64,000 nt of DNA, from contig NZ_BMGI01000002.1 of assembly GCF_014640115.1 (NCBI RefSeq), positions 310,001 through 374,000 of the forward strand, written 5' to 3'. This DNA is from Sinisalibacter lacisalsi. GTDB lineage: Bacteria > Pseudomonadota > Alphaproteobacteria > Rhodobacterales > Rhodobacteraceae. A program made the translations under genes and the position numbers. The stretch's first letter is position 1. Each line of letters begins with the position of its first letter. Shown piece after piece: positions 1 to 8,945 of the stretch. The notes beneath the pieces are model-generated. The model did not search any database. It saw only the letters and a list, made by a program, of their open reading frames with translations, and was not told the origin of the DNA.

Positions 1-705
1 CAGGGTGCGGGCGGTGTCGTGGCCGTAGACCTCGGTCATCTCCTCCGAGGTCATCAGCGCGGGATCGGGCGTCAGCCCGCGCGCGGCGAAAGCCTCCTCG
101 AACCCGGCGCGGCGGCGGATCGCGAAATCCATGTTCTCGAGCCCGTTGACCAGCGCGATCCGCCGGTGGCCGAGATCGAGCAGCAGATCGGTGGCACGGC
201 GGAAGGCGTGGGTGTTGTTCATGTCGACCCAGGAATAGGGTTCGACGGCATCCGAGGCGCGGCCATGCACCACGAAGGGCATGCCGATCTCGGTCAGCAG
301 GTGCACCCGCGGATCGCCGAGCTTCGGGGCGTGCACGATCAGCCCGTCGACCGACCCCTTGGTGCGCAACTCGCGGTAGGCCTGTTCCTGGTCCTCGTCG
401 GGCACGATCGAGATCAGCATGTCATAACCGCGCCGGGAATAGACCTCGCCGGCCCCGGCGAGAAAGTCGGCGAAGATCGGGTTGACCATCTCGTGCCGGG
501 CGGTGACCGGGATCACGTGGCCGATCGCCATCGCCCGTCCGGTGGCGAGGCTGCGCGCGCGCATGTTGGGCCGGTAGCCATGCGCCTCGGCGGCCGCGAG
601 CACGCGCCGGCGGGTTGCCTCGGCCACCTCCGGGTAGCCGTTCAGCGCCCGGCTGACGGTTGTCTGCGACAGGTGCAGAAGCTCGGAGAGGTCCTTCAGC
701 TTCAT
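1..705 (-). CDS. aglR: LacI-family transcriptional regulator, AglR-like (C-terminus cut by window edge)
   Basis: DNA-binding repressor predicted to control the divergent alpha-glucoside operon. The 235 visible codons begin with an N-terminal LacI helix-turn-helix (MKLKDLSELL followed by LSQTTVSRALNGYP, residues about 3-30). The periplasmic-binding-protein-like effector domain follows (for example GLIVHAPK, GHRRIALVNG). The frame stays open to base 1, so the C-terminus lies outside the window. The start is the ATG whose codon occupies 705-703, directly before the helix-turn-helix, as is normal in this family. It is transcribed away from aglE. Two palindromic operator candidates lie at 721-734 and 881-894. 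The family is certain; the alpha-glucoside effector is inferred from the neighbouring operon. Confidence 0.9.
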   Translation of the reverse strand, partial: MKLKDLSELLHLSQTTVSRALNGYPEVAEATRRRVLAAAEAHGYRPNMRARSLATGRAMAIGHVIPVTARHEMVNPIFADFLAGAGEVYSRRGYDMLISIVPDEDQEQAYRELRTKGSVDGLIVHAPKLGDPRVHLLTEIGMPFVVHGRASDAVEPYSWVDMNNTHAFRRATDLLLDLGHRRIALVNGLENMDFAIRRRAGFEEAFAARGLTPDPALMTSEEMTEVYGHDTARTL

Positions 706-720
706 GGTTCGGGCGGGGGT

Positions 721-734
721 CCAAAGCGGTTTGA
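721..734. promoter_or_regulatory. Candidate AglR operator O2 (imperfect palindrome)
   Basis: CCAAAGCGGTTTGA is an imperfect palindrome with the LacI-type central CG and CAAA/TTTG arms. It lies 16 bp upstream of the aglR start codon, so binding here would autoregulate aglR. It shares its arms with the perfect palindrome at 881-894. The assignment rests on motif and position. Confidence 0.55.
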
Positions 735-880
735 CGGATTTGGCGACCTTAGAGCGAATTATTTTCCGCGTCAAAAGAATCCCGAAAACCGGGCAGATCG
801 GCTTTGAGAAAGAGGAATTTTTCAGCAACTCATGTCTGCATCATTGACAGGGCAGGGGGCATGGGCGACCCTTCGATCAT

Positions 881-894
881 CCAAAGCGCTTTGG
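881..894. promoter_or_regulatory. Candidate AglR operator O1 (perfect 14-bp palindrome)
   Basis: CCAAAGCGCTTTGG is a perfect palindrome with the central CG typical of LacI-family operators. It lies 83 bp upstream of the aglE start. A TTGACA hexamer at 844-849 is a possible -35 for aglE, although no good -10 is visible, so the operator would lie at or just after the transcription start. This is a classical position for repression. Confidence 0.65.
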
Positions 895-976
895 GGTGAG
901 TCGGCAGACGGCCCCGGATGCGCTCGGATTGTTTCAGGCGCCTGTCTTGGCGCACATCTGGGAGGATACCGATATC

Positions 977-2245
977 ATGAAACAACTTCTTATGACTGGC
1001 GCGGCCGCGATGGCGCTTTCCGCCGGTGCGGCTTCCGCCGAGCAGATTACCGTGTTTGGCCCGTGGCTTGGCCCGGACCAGGAAATGGTCGAGCAGGTGC
1101 TCGCGATCTTCGCCGAACAGTCCGGCCATGACGTGCGCTACACCGGCTCGGACAGCTTCGAGCAGCAGATCGTGGTCGATCTCGAAGCCGGGTCGGCGCC
1201 GAACGTGGCGGTGTTCCCGCAGCCCGGCCTCGCTTCCGACATGGCTGGCCGTGGCTTCCTGACCCCGCTGAAGGACGGCACCGCCGACTGGATGCGCGAG
1301 AACTACGCCGCAGGCCAGTCCTGGGTGGATCTCGGCACCTACAACGGGCCCGACGGCGAACCCTCGCTCTACGGCTTCCCCTACAAGGTCGACCTGAAAT
1401 CGCTGGTCTGGTTCGTGCCGGAAAACTTCGAGGACGCGGGCTACGAGATCCCGGCCACGATGGAAGAGCTGAAAGCCCTGACCGACCAGATCGTCGCCGA
1501 TGGCGGCACGCCCTGGTGCATCGGCCTCGGCTCGGGGGCGGCGACCGGCTGGCCCGCCACCGACTGGGTGGAAGACATGATGCTGCGCATCCACCCGCCG
1601 GAAGTCTATGACGCCTGGGTGACCAACGAGATGCCGTTCAACGACCCGAAAGTGATCGCGGCGATCGAGGAATTCGGTTATTTCGCGCGCAACGACGCTT
1701 ACGTTGCCGGGGGCGCCGGCGCGGTGGCCACCACCGACTTCCGCGACAGCCCGAAGGGTCTGTTCGAGTCGCCGCCGCAGTGCTACCTGCACCGTCAGGC
1801 CTCGTTCATCCCGGCCTTCTTCCCTGAAGGCACCGAGGTGGGCGTGGACGCCGACTTCTTCTACTTCCCGGCCTATGCCGACAAGGATCTCGGCACCCCG
1901 GTGCTTGGTGCTGGCACGACCTGGGTGATCACCAACGAGAACCAGGCGGCGCATGACCTGATGGAGTTCCTCAAGACTCCGGAGGCGCACGAGGCCTGGA
2001 TGGCGCAGCGCGGCTTCCTGACCCCGCACACCGGGGTGGACACCAGCGTGTTCTCCGACCCGACGCTGAAGAAGATGAACGACATCCTGCTCGAAGCCAC
2101 CACCTTCCGTTTCGACGGGTCCGACCTCATGCCCGGCGGCGTGGGCGCGGGTTCGTTCTGGACCGGCATGGTCGACTACACCGGCGGCGCCGATGCTGAA
2201 GAAGTGGCCGACACGATCCAGTCGAGCTGGGAAGCGCTGAAGTAA
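977..2245 (+). CDS. aglE: Alpha-glucoside ABC transporter, periplasmic substrate-binding protein
   Basis: Captures alpha-glucosides (trehalose, maltose or sucrose type) in the periplasm and delivers them to AglFG. The 422-aa protein begins with a signal peptide (residues about 1-21, ending in the AASA cleavage motif before EQITV). A family 1 extracellular solute-binding fold follows. The ATG at 977 is chosen over earlier in-frame starts because it is preceded by GGAGG (961-965) and gives a clean signal sequence. It is the first gene of aglEFGAK. The order matches the agl operon known from Sinorhizobium and Rhodobacter. Exact sugar specificity cannot be read from the sequence. Confidence 0.92.
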   Translation: MKQLLMTGAAAMALSAGAASAEQITVFGPWLGPDQEMVEQVLAIFAEQSGHDVRYTGSDSFEQQIVVDLEAGSAPNVAVFPQPGLASDMAGRGFLTPLKDGTADWMRENYAAGQSWVDLGTYNGPDGEPSLYGFPYKVDLKSLVWFVPENFEDAGYEIPATMEELKALTDQIVADGGTPWCIGLGSGAATGWPATDWVEDMMLRIHPPEVYDAWVTNEMPFNDPKVIAAIEEFGYFARNDAYVAGGAGAVATTDFRDSPKGLFESPPQCYLHRQASFIPAFFPEGTEVGVDADFFYFPAYADKDLGTPVLGAGTTWVITNENQAAHDLMEFLKTPEAHEAWMAQRGFLTPHTGVDTSVFSDPTLKKMNDILLEATTFRFDGSDLMPGGVGAGSFWTGMVDYTGGADAEEVADTIQSSWEALK

Positions 2246-2280
2246 GCGCGCCCGGTCCGGCAGGACCATCGAAAACACCG

Positions 2281-2311
2281 GGGGCGGCCCGTGGCGCACA
2301 TGGGCCGCCCC
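2281..2311 (+). other. Stable hairpin in the aglE-aglF intergenic region
   Basis: A perfect 10-bp stem (GGGGCGGCCC at 2281-2290, GGGCCGCCCC at 2302-2311) with an 11-base loop and no long U tract. Hairpins placed between a binding-protein gene and its permease genes commonly stabilise the upstream mRNA or partly terminate transcription, so that more binding protein than permease is made. That role is inferred here. Confidence 0.6.
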
Positions 2312-2380
2312 TTGACCAACCGGCCAAGCGCGGCAACGATGCTCGGCAGGCGATAACGCAAAAGAACAGGGGGGGAAGGC

Positions 2381-3658
2381 ATGCAAGCGGCATTCCAGGG
2401 GCTGCTGGTCATCCTGATCGGTGTTGGCGCAGCCGTCGGCTATTTCTATTTCTCGAATGTCTACCTCGACAAGGTGGTGTTCCCGGCCCGGGCGCAGACC
2501 GCGGACGAGCTGCGCGCGCGTCGGATCAAGGCGCCGCTGATTTCCTTCCTGCTGGTGATCGCGCTGGTGGTGATCGCCACCTTCCTGCTGCCGGTGCTGG
2601 TGGCCCGCAGCATGTCCGATGTGGCCGCCGCCCTGCTCGGCGGTTTCGGCGCTGTCTGGGCGCTGGCGACCTCGATCTCGGGGCTTTACGTGCTCGTCGT
2701 CGCGGTGATCGCGGCGCTCGCCACGCGGCTCCTGCTCGCGGGCGATCTTTCCGGCATCGGCCAGAACATCAACCGCGCCAACCTGATCCGGCCCTGGCTC
2801 TTTCTCGGCCCCGCACTTTTCGCGCTCGGGCTCTACCTCGCCTACCCGGTGATCGAAACCCTGCGCCTCAGCCTGACCGACCGGGTGCCGATCCCGGGCG
2901 GCGGCGGGGCTTTCCGCTACCAGTTCGTCGGGCTCGACAACTACACCCAGATGATGGGCGAGCCGAAGTTCTGGGAAGCCTTGCGCAACAACTTCTTCTG
3001 GCTTCTCGTGGTGCCGGCCATGTCGACCGTGTTCGGCCTGCTGGCGGCGCAGCTCACCGACCGGCTGAGCTGGGGCAACATCGCCAAGTCGATGATCTTC
3101 ATGCCGATGGCGATCAGCTTCGTCGGCGCCTCGGTGATCTGGAAACTGGTCTATGATTTCCGCCCCGCCGGCAGCGAGCAGATCGGCATTCTCAACGCGC
3201 TGGTAACCTCGCTCGGGGGCGAGCCGCAAACCTGGCTCACGGTGCCGTTCTGGAACAGCTTCCTGCTGATGATCGTGCTGATCTGGATCCAGACCGGCTT
3301 TGCCATGGTGATCCTCTCGGCCGCGCTGCGCGGCATTCCGGAGGAAACCATCGAGGCCGCCATCGTCGACGGCGCCAACCCGCTGCAGATCTTCTTCAAG
3401 ATCAAGGTGCCGCAGATCTCCGGCACGATCGTGGTGGTCTGGACGACGATCACCCTCGTGGTGCTCAAGATCTTCGATATCGTCTTCGCCATGACCAATG
3501 GTCAATGGGAGACGCAGGTGCTCGCCAACTACATGTATGCCAAGCTGTTCACCTCCAACGATTGGGGCGTGGGCTCGGCCTCGGCCATGGTCATCATGAT
3601 CCTGGTGCTGCCGATCCTGATCTGGAACGTGCGCAATGCGCGCCGCGAAATGCGCTGA
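2381..3658 (+). CDS. aglF: Alpha-glucoside ABC transporter permease AglF
   Basis: Inner-membrane permease subunit that pairs with AglG to move alpha-glucosides into the cytoplasm. The protein has 425 aa. About three extra N-terminal membrane segments (residues about 4-110) precede the core MetI-like domain, a known feature of AglF. The ATPase-contacting EAA loop is visible in the C-terminal third (EAAIVDGANPLQIF). The start at 2381 follows a purine-rich GGGGGGAAGG tract. The gap to aglE is 135 bp and carries a hairpin; the gap to aglG is 11 bp. Confidence 0.92.
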   Translation: MQAAFQGLLVILIGVGAAVGYFYFSNVYLDKVVFPARAQTADELRARRIKAPLISFLLVIALVVIATFLLPVLVARSMSDVAAALLGGFGAVWALATSISGLYVLVVAVIAALATRLLLAGDLSGIGQNINRANLIRPWLFLGPALFALGLYLAYPVIETLRLSLTDRVPIPGGGGAFRYQFVGLDNYTQMMGEPKFWEALRNNFFWLLVVPAMSTVFGLLAAQLTDRLSWGNIAKSMIFMPMAISFVGASVIWKLVYDFRPAGSEQIGILNALVTSLGGEPQTWLTVPFWNSFLLMIVLIWIQTGFAMVILSAALRGIPEETIEAAIVDGANPLQIFFKIKVPQISGTIVVVWTTITLVVLKIFDIVFAMTNGQWETQVLANYMYAKLFTSNDWGVGSASAMVIMILVLPILIWNVRNARREMR

Positions 3659-3669
3659 GGGAGGCACAG

Positions 3670-4824
3670 ATGGACAATATCGCAGGTAAGAAATCCAGCC
3701 TGACCTGGGCGGTGAATCTCTCGGTGGTTCTGCTGGTGGTGCTCTGGCTCTTCCCCACCGTCGGGCTCCTGATCTCGTCGTTCCGCACCGCCGACCAGAT
3801 CGCCACCACCGGCTGGTGGAAGGCGCTGTTCCCGGCCGAGCAGAACCTCGTGCTGCGCGCGGCCGATCCCGACGAGAACCGGGTGGAACGCGACGGCGTT
3901 TACGTGGTCGAGGGCAACCTGTTCGAAGGCGAGGACGTCACCGGCAAGATCCGCGTCTGGGGCACCTCGTCGCAGGCGATTTCGGCCTTTACTCCCGGCG
4001 AGGTCGCCGACCTCGGAGACGGCGAAACCATGACCGTCGGCGCCGATGGCGCTTATAGCTGGACCGGCAGCGAAGACCAGATCAGCGGACGCGGGCAAAG
4101 GGTGTTCGTCTCCGCCATGGTGCCGCCGAAATTCACCCTCGCCAACTACGAGCGGGTGCTGTTTTCCGGCTCCAACACCGACTCGATGGCGAAAGCCTTC
4201 TTCAACACCCTCACCGTGACCATTCCGGCCACGATCATCCCGATCCTGATCGCCGCCTTCGCCGCCTACGCGCTGGCGTGGATGGACTTCAAGGGCAGGG
4301 CGCTGCTGATCGCGGTGATCGTCGGCCTGCTCGTGGTGCCCTTGCAACTGGCGCTGATCCCGCTTCTGAAGCTGCACAACGGCATCGGCATCGGCAAGGG
4401 CTACCTCGGGGTCTGGCTCGCGCATACCGGATTCGGCCTGCCACTGGCGATCTACCTGTTGCGCAACTACATGGTCGGCCTGCCGCGCGACATCATCGAG
4501 AACGCCAAGGTCGACGGCGCGACGGACTTCCAGATCTTCACCCGGATCATCCTGCCGCTGTCGTTCCCGGCGCTGGCGAGTTTCGCGATCTTCCAGTTCC
4601 TGTGGACCTGGAACGACCTGCTCGTGGCCAAGGTGTTCCTGATCGACGCCACCGGCGAGACTACGGTGATGACCAACCAGATCGTCGAACTCCTCGGCAC
4701 CCGCGGTGGCAACTGGGAAATCCTCGCCACCGCCGCCTTCGTCTCGATCGCGGTGCCGCTCGGGGTGTTCTTCGCGATGCAGCGCTACCTCGTGCGCGGC
4801 CTGCTGGCCGGCTCGGTGAAATAG
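3670..4824 (+). CDS. aglG: Alpha-glucoside ABC transporter permease AglG
   Basis: Second permease of the alpha-glucoside importer. The 384-aa protein has one N-terminal membrane helix (residues about 12-33), a roughly 100-residue extracytoplasmic insert, and then five membrane helices of a MetI-type domain with the EAA loop ENAKVDGATDFQIF. The insert recalls the large periplasmic loop of MalF. The ATG at 3670 is preceded by GAGG and lies 11 bp after the aglF stop. It is co-transcribed with aglA, which starts 9 bp later. Confidence 0.92.
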   Translation: MDNIAGKKSSLTWAVNLSVVLLVVLWLFPTVGLLISSFRTADQIATTGWWKALFPAEQNLVLRAADPDENRVERDGVYVVEGNLFEGEDVTGKIRVWGTSSQAISAFTPGEVADLGDGETMTVGADGAYSWTGSEDQISGRGQRVFVSAMVPPKFTLANYERVLFSGSNTDSMAKAFFNTLTVTIPATIIPILIAAFAAYALAWMDFKGRALLIAVIVGLLVVPLQLALIPLLKLHNGIGIGKGYLGVWLAHTGFGLPLAIYLLRNYMVGLPRDIIENAKVDGATDFQIFTRIILPLSFPALASFAIFQFLWTWNDLLVAKVFLIDATGETTVMTNQIVELLGTRGGNWEILATAAFVSIAVPLGVFFAMQRYLVRGLLAGSVK

Positions 4825-4833
4825 GAAAAGGAC

Positions 4834-6510
4834 ATGACCGCACAACAGGAAGCGCCGGCGATGACGCATCTGGCGAAAGACCCCGAATGGTGGCGCGGCG
4901 CGGTGATCTACCAGATCTACCCGCGCTCCTACCAGGACTCGAACGGCGACGGTGTCGGCGATCTGCTCGGCATCGTCCGCCGGCTGCCCTATATCGCCTC
5001 GCTCGGGGTGGACGCAGTCTGGATCAGCCCGTTCTTCACTTCGCCGATGAAGGATTTCGGTTACGACGTGTCGGATTACTGCGACGTCGACCCGATGTTC
5101 GGCAGCCTCGCCGATTTCGACGCGGTGATCGAGACCGCCCACGCGCTCGGGCTGAAGGTGATGATCGACCTCGTGCTCTCGCACACCTCCGACCAGCACC
5201 CCTGGTTCAAGGAAAGCCGGGCATCGAAGGACAACCCGCGGGCCAACTGGTATGTCTGGGCCGATGCCAAGCCCGATGGCACGCCGCCGAACAACTGGCT
5301 CAGCATCTTCGGCGGCTCGGCCTGGCAGTGGGACGGCGGGCGCATGCAATATTACATGCACAACTTCCTCACCTCGCAGCCCGATCTCAACTTCCACGAG
5401 CCCGCGGTGCAGGAGGCGCTGCTCGACGTGGCGCGGTTCTGGCTCGAACGCGGGGTCGACGGCTTCCGCCTCGATACGATCAACTTCTACGTCTGCGACA
5501 AGGAGTTGCGCGACAATCCCGCGCTGCCGCCCGAGGCGCGCAACGCCACCATCGCGCCGGCGGTGAACCCCTACAACTGGCAGGAGCACATCTACGACAA
5601 GAACCGCCCGGAAAACATTGATTTCCTGCGCAAACTGCGCGCGGTGATGGAGCCCTACAACGCCGCCGCCGTGGGCGAGGTGGGCGATGCGCAGCGCGGG
5701 CTCGAGATCATGGGCGAATACACCGCGGGCGATGACCTGATGCAGATGTGCTATGCCTTCGAGCTGCTGTCGGGCGAGCAGCCCGGGGCCGAGGACGTGG
5801 CCGGCATCATGGCGCGGGTCGAGGCGGTGGCGGCCGATGGCTGGGCCTGCTGGGCCTATTCCAACCACGACGTGAAGCGCCACGCCACCCGCTGGCAGCT
5901 CTCGCCCTCCGCGCTCAAGGGTTTCACCACGCTGATGATGTTCCTCAAGGGCTCGGCCTGCATCTACCAGGGCGAGGAACTCGGGCTGCCCGAGGCGGAG
6001 GTCGGGTTCGACGACCTGCAAGACCCTTACGGCATCGAGTTCTGGCCCGAGTTCAAGGGCCGCGATGGCTGCCGCACACCGATGGTCTGGGAGACCGATA
6101 ACCGGCAGGGCGGGTTCTCCGCCGCGAGCCGGACCTGGCTGCCGGTGGCGAGCGAGCATCTGCACCTCTCGGTCGAGGCGGCCGAGGCCGATCCGGGCGC
6201 GCTGCTGCATCATTACCGCCGCGCCATCGCGTTTCGCCATGCCCATCCGGCGCTGAAGACGGGGGTGATGGAGAACATGCAGGTGACCGGCACGGTGCTG
6301 AGTTTCACCCGCCGCGACGCGGCGGAAGAGGTTTTCTTCGCCCTCAACATGGGCGACGAGCCGGCAAGGTTCTCGCCGCCGGAGGGAGACTGGCGCCCGA
6401 TCGGGCTGGAACTGAACAGCGCCCAGCCGGGCGTCGATGGCGATCTGCACCTGGCGCATTGGCAGCCGTGCATCATGCTGCGCAACCGCGATCAGGACGA
6501 AGAGGCGTAA
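4834..6510 (+). CDS. aglA: Alpha-glucosidase, GH13 family
   Basis: Cytoplasmic retaining alpha-glucosidase that hydrolyses imported alpha-glucosides to glucose. The 558-aa protein carries the GH13 catalytic barrel. The nucleophile Asp is about residue 214 in GFRLDTINF, the acid/base Glu about 282 in VGEVGD, and the transition-state Asp about 346 in YSNHDVKR. The N-terminal GAVIYQIYPRSY segment is characteristic of the alpha-glucosidase/oligo-1,6-glucosidase subgroup. No signal peptide is present. The ATG at 4834 follows AGGAAAAGGA; a second in-frame ATG at 4861 is possible. It sits between the permease and ATPase genes, as in other agl operons. Confidence 0.93.
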   Translation: MTAQQEAPAMTHLAKDPEWWRGAVIYQIYPRSYQDSNGDGVGDLLGIVRRLPYIASLGVDAVWISPFFTSPMKDFGYDVSDYCDVDPMFGSLADFDAVIETAHALGLKVMIDLVLSHTSDQHPWFKESRASKDNPRANWYVWADAKPDGTPPNNWLSIFGGSAWQWDGGRMQYYMHNFLTSQPDLNFHEPAVQEALLDVARFWLERGVDGFRLDTINFYVCDKELRDNPALPPEARNATIAPAVNPYNWQEHIYDKNRPENIDFLRKLRAVMEPYNAAAVGEVGDAQRGLEIMGEYTAGDDLMQMCYAFELLSGEQPGAEDVAGIMARVEAVAADGWACWAYSNHDVKRHATRWQLSPSALKGFTTLMMFLKGSACIYQGEELGLPEAEVGFDDLQDPYGIEFWPEFKGRDGCRTPMVWETDNRQGGFSAASRTWLPVASEHLHLSVEAAEADPGALLHHYRRAIAFRHAHPALKTGVMENMQVTGTVLSFTRRDAAEEVFFALNMGDEPARFSPPEGDWRPIGLELNSAQPGVDGDLHLAHWQPCIMLRNRDQDEEA

Positions 6511-6522
6511 GGGGAGGGAACA

Positions 6523-7620
6523 ATGGCAGAGCTGAAACTCAGGAATGTCGACAAGACCTACGGCGGCAAAGTCGAGGTTCTCAGAGACATCAACATGGAC
6601 ATCAAGACCGGCGAACTGATCGTGTTCGTCGGTCCATCGGGCTGCGGCAAGTCGACCTTGCTGCGGATGATCGCGGGGCTCGAGAAGATCACCGGCGGCA
6701 CGCTGGAGATCGACGGCATGGTGATGAACGACGTGCCGCCCTCGCAGCGCGGCATCGCCATGGTGTTCCAGTCCTACGCGCTCTACCCGCACATGACGGT
6801 CTACGACAACATGGCTTTCGCACTGAAGATCGCCAAGAAGTCGAAGGAGGAGATCGACAAGTCGGTGCGCCGGGTGGCCGGCCTGCTCCAGCTTACCGAT
6901 TATCTCGCCCGCCTGCCCAAGGAGCTTTCCGGCGGCCAGCGCCAGCGCGTCGCCATCGGCCGCTCGATCGTGCGCGATCCCAAGGTCTACCTCTTCGACG
7001 AACCGCTCTCCAACCTCGACGCGGCGCTGCGCGTGGCCACCCGCATCCAGATCGCCGAACTGAAGGAAGCGATGCCGGACAGCACGATGATCTACGTCAC
7101 CCACGACCAGGTCGAGGCGATGACGCTGGCCGACAAGATCGTGGTGCTCGCCGACAAGGGGATCGCGCAGATGGGCAAGCCGCTGGAGCTTTACGAGCGG
7201 CCCAAGAACGAGTTCGTGGCCCAGTTCATCGGCTCTCCCGCGATGAACCTGCTGCCCGGCGAGATCGTCGGCACCGGCAAGCAAACCAAGATCGACCTGC
7301 ACCACGGGCACGACGCCGTGGCCGACGTGGAAACCCAGACCGCCGAGAAGGGCTGGGCGGTCAACGTCGGGGTGCGGCCGGAGGATTTCCGCATGGCCGA
7401 AGAGGGGGATCACGTGTTCTTCGAGGGCACGGTGGATTACGTCGAGGCGATCGGCGAGGTGACCTTGCTCTATTTCAAGACGCAAGGCGACGACTCCGAC
7501 CCGATCATCGCGAAATTGCCCGGCATCCATGACGACCTGCGCGGCCAGACGGTCAAGCTCACCGCCGACCCGAACAAGGTGCAGGTGTTCCACGACGGGC
7601 TCTCCCTGCGCACGCGCTGA
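6523..7620 (+). CDS. aglK: Alpha-glucoside ABC transporter ATP-binding protein
   Basis: ATPase that powers AglEFG. The 365-aa protein is of the MalK/UgpC type: Walker A GPSGCGKST (residues about 37-45), Q-loop FQSYALYP, signature LSGGQRQR, Walker B VYLFDEPLSNLD, switch His in VTHDQ. A C-terminal regulatory TOBE-like domain extends from about residue 240. GGGGAGGGAA lies immediately upstream of the ATG. It is the last gene of the operon, and a strong hairpin follows at 7642-7672. MalK-type ATPases are sometimes shared between sugar importers, so it may serve other transporters too. Confidence 0.93.
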   Translation: MAELKLRNVDKTYGGKVEVLRDINMDIKTGELIVFVGPSGCGKSTLLRMIAGLEKITGGTLEIDGMVMNDVPPSQRGIAMVFQSYALYPHMTVYDNMAFALKIAKKSKEEIDKSVRRVAGLLQLTDYLARLPKELSGGQRQRVAIGRSIVRDPKVYLFDEPLSNLDAALRVATRIQIAELKEAMPDSTMIYVTHDQVEAMTLADKIVVLADKGIAQMGKPLELYERPKNEFVAQFIGSPAMNLLPGEIVGTGKQTKIDLHHGHDAVADVETQTAEKGWAVNVGVRPEDFRMAEEGDHVFFEGTVDYVEAIGEVTLLYFKTQGDDSDPIIAKLPGIHDDLRGQTVKLTADPNKVQVFHDGLSLRTR

Positions 7621-7641
7621 CCCTCCCGGGCGCCGAGCGCG

Positions 7642-7672
7642 CGCCCCGCCGCTTGAACCGGGCGGCGGGGCG
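7642..7672 (+). terminator. Hairpin after the agl operon, no U tract
   Basis: A perfect 11-bp GC-rich stem (CGCCCCGCCGC 7642-7652, GCGGCGGGGCG 7662-7672) with a 9-base loop lies 22 bp after the aglK stop. It is followed by GAGATAC rather than U residues, so it may be a U-less or Rho-assisted terminator. It could also protect the mRNA 3' end. Confidence 0.6.
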
Positions 7673-7715
7673 AGATACATGCCTCGAACAGACGCTATAA
7701 CAAGAGGCGCCCAAA

Positions 7716-8837
7716 ATGCGCGCGGACACGCAGAACACCGTCGAGGCGATCGAGAAATCCCTGCAGCTGCTTTCCAAGCGGATCGGCATGGATACCGCCG
7801 AGCACCGGCTGGAAGAGTTCAACGCCATGACCGAAGACCCGGAGTTGTGGAACGATCCCGACCGGGCGCAGAAGCTCATGCGTGAACGCCAGGCGCTGGC
7901 CGATGCGATCGAAACCTATACGACGATGGCACAGGATCTTTCCGACAACATCGAGCTGATCGAGATGGGCGAGATGGAGGACGACGCCGAGGTGATCTCC
8001 GAGGCCGAGGCGGCGCTCAAGGCGCTGAAGGAAAAGGCGGCGGCGGCCGAGCTCGAAGCCCTGCTCGACGGCGAGGCCGACTCCAACGACACTTTCCTCG
8101 AGATCAACGCCGGCGCCGGCGGCACCGAAAGCTGCGACTGGGCGTCGATGCTGGCGCGGATGTATGTTCGCTGGGCCGAGGCGCACGGCTACAAGGTGGA
8201 GCTTCTGAGCGAAAGCGCCGGCGACGAGGCTGGCATCCGCTCGGCCGCTTACAAGATCTCCGGGCACAACGCCTATGGCTGGCTGAAGTCCGAAAGCGGC
8301 GTGCACCGGCTGGTGCGGATCTCGCCCTACGATTCCGCGGCGCGGCGGCACACCTCGTTTTCGAGCGTCTGGGTTTACCCGGTGGTCGACGACAACATCG
8401 AGATCGAGGTGAATCCCTCCGATATCCGGCTCGATACCTACCGCTCCTCCGGCGCCGGCGGCCAGCACGTCAACACCACCGACTCGGCGGTGCGGATCAC
8501 CCACCTGCCCACCGGGATCGTGGTGACGAGTTCGGAAAAATCGCAGCACCAGAACCGCGACATCGCGATGAAGGCCCTGAAATCGCGGCTCTACCAGATG
8601 GAGCTCGAAAAGCGCAACGCCGAGATCAACGCCCAGCGCGAGGCCAAGGGCGAGGCGGGCTGGGGCAACCAGATCCGCTCCTACGTGCTGCAGCCCTACC
8701 AGATGGTGAAAGACCTGCGCACCGGCTACGAGACCTCCGACACGCAAGGCGTGCTCGACGGCGACCTCGACGGGCTGATGGGGGCGACGCTCGCCATGGG
8801 CATGTCGGGCAAAGGGCGCGAAGCGGCGGAGGAATAG
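7716..8837 (+). CDS. prfB: Peptide chain release factor 2
   Basis: Class I release factor that recognises UGA and UAA stop codons and triggers peptidyl-tRNA hydrolysis. The GGQ catalytic motif is in [16 protein letters not shown]. The stop-codon anticodon region reads SPY in [12 protein letters not shown], corresponding to the SPF tripeptide of RF2 rather than PAT of RF1. The 373-aa frame is continuous from the ATG, so the programmed +1 frameshift of E. coli prfB is absent. The gene is monocistronic between the agl operon and a DUF2189 gene. Confidence 0.95.
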   Translation: MRADTQNTVEAIEKSLQLLSKRIGMDTAEHRLEEFNAMTEDPELWNDPDRAQKLMRERQALADAIETYTTMAQDLSDNIELIEMGEMEDDAEVISEAEAALKALKEKAAAAELEALLDGEADSNDTFLEINAGAGGTESCDWASMLARMYVRWAEAHGYKVELLSESAGDEAGIRSAAYKISGHNAYGWLKSESGVHRLVRISPYDSAARRHTSFSSVWVYPVVDDNIEIEVNPSDIRLDTYRSSGAGGQHVNTTDSAVRITHLPTGIVVTSSEKSQHQNRDIAMKALKSRLYQMELEKRNAEINAQREAKGEAGWGNQIRSYVLQPYQMVKDLRTGYETSDTQGVLDGDLDGLMGATLAMGMSGKGREAAEE

Positions 8838-8874
8838 GGCCGCGAACGCCGGTGCGGTCTGCCCGCCCAGCCGC

Positions 8875-8901
8875 TTGACGGTTGCGTCATTCTGACGCAA
8901 C
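8875..8901. promoter_or_regulatory. TTGACG -35 overlapped by a 21-bp inverted repeat upstream of the DUF2189 gene
   Basis: GTTGCGTCA (8881-8889), spacer TTC, TGACGCAAC (8893-8901) form a perfect 9+9 inverted repeat immediately downstream of a TTGACG hexamer (8875-8880). The repeat would fill the promoter spacer, which is the layout of a repressor operator. It lies 45 bp before the start codon at 8946. The regulator is unknown. Confidence 0.55.
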
Positions 8902-8945
8902 ACTTTCCCCAAGAGCGACCGAAAACAAGCTCGCCAGGGAGAGAC

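Noticed and set aside
830-3667. Open frame of 945 codons on the minus strand opposite aglE-aglF
   Set aside because: His/Arg/Glu-rich low-complexity translation typical of the antisense frame of GC-rich genes. The plus-strand genes have clear domains.
3529-7680. Open frame of 1383 codons on the minus strand opposite aglG-aglA-aglK
   Set aside because: Antisense shadow of the agl operon; no recognisable domain and the same GC-driven composition.
7716-7800. Programmed frameshift site in prfB
   Set aside because: The frame is continuous from the ATG and no in-frame UGA after a slippery CUU is present.
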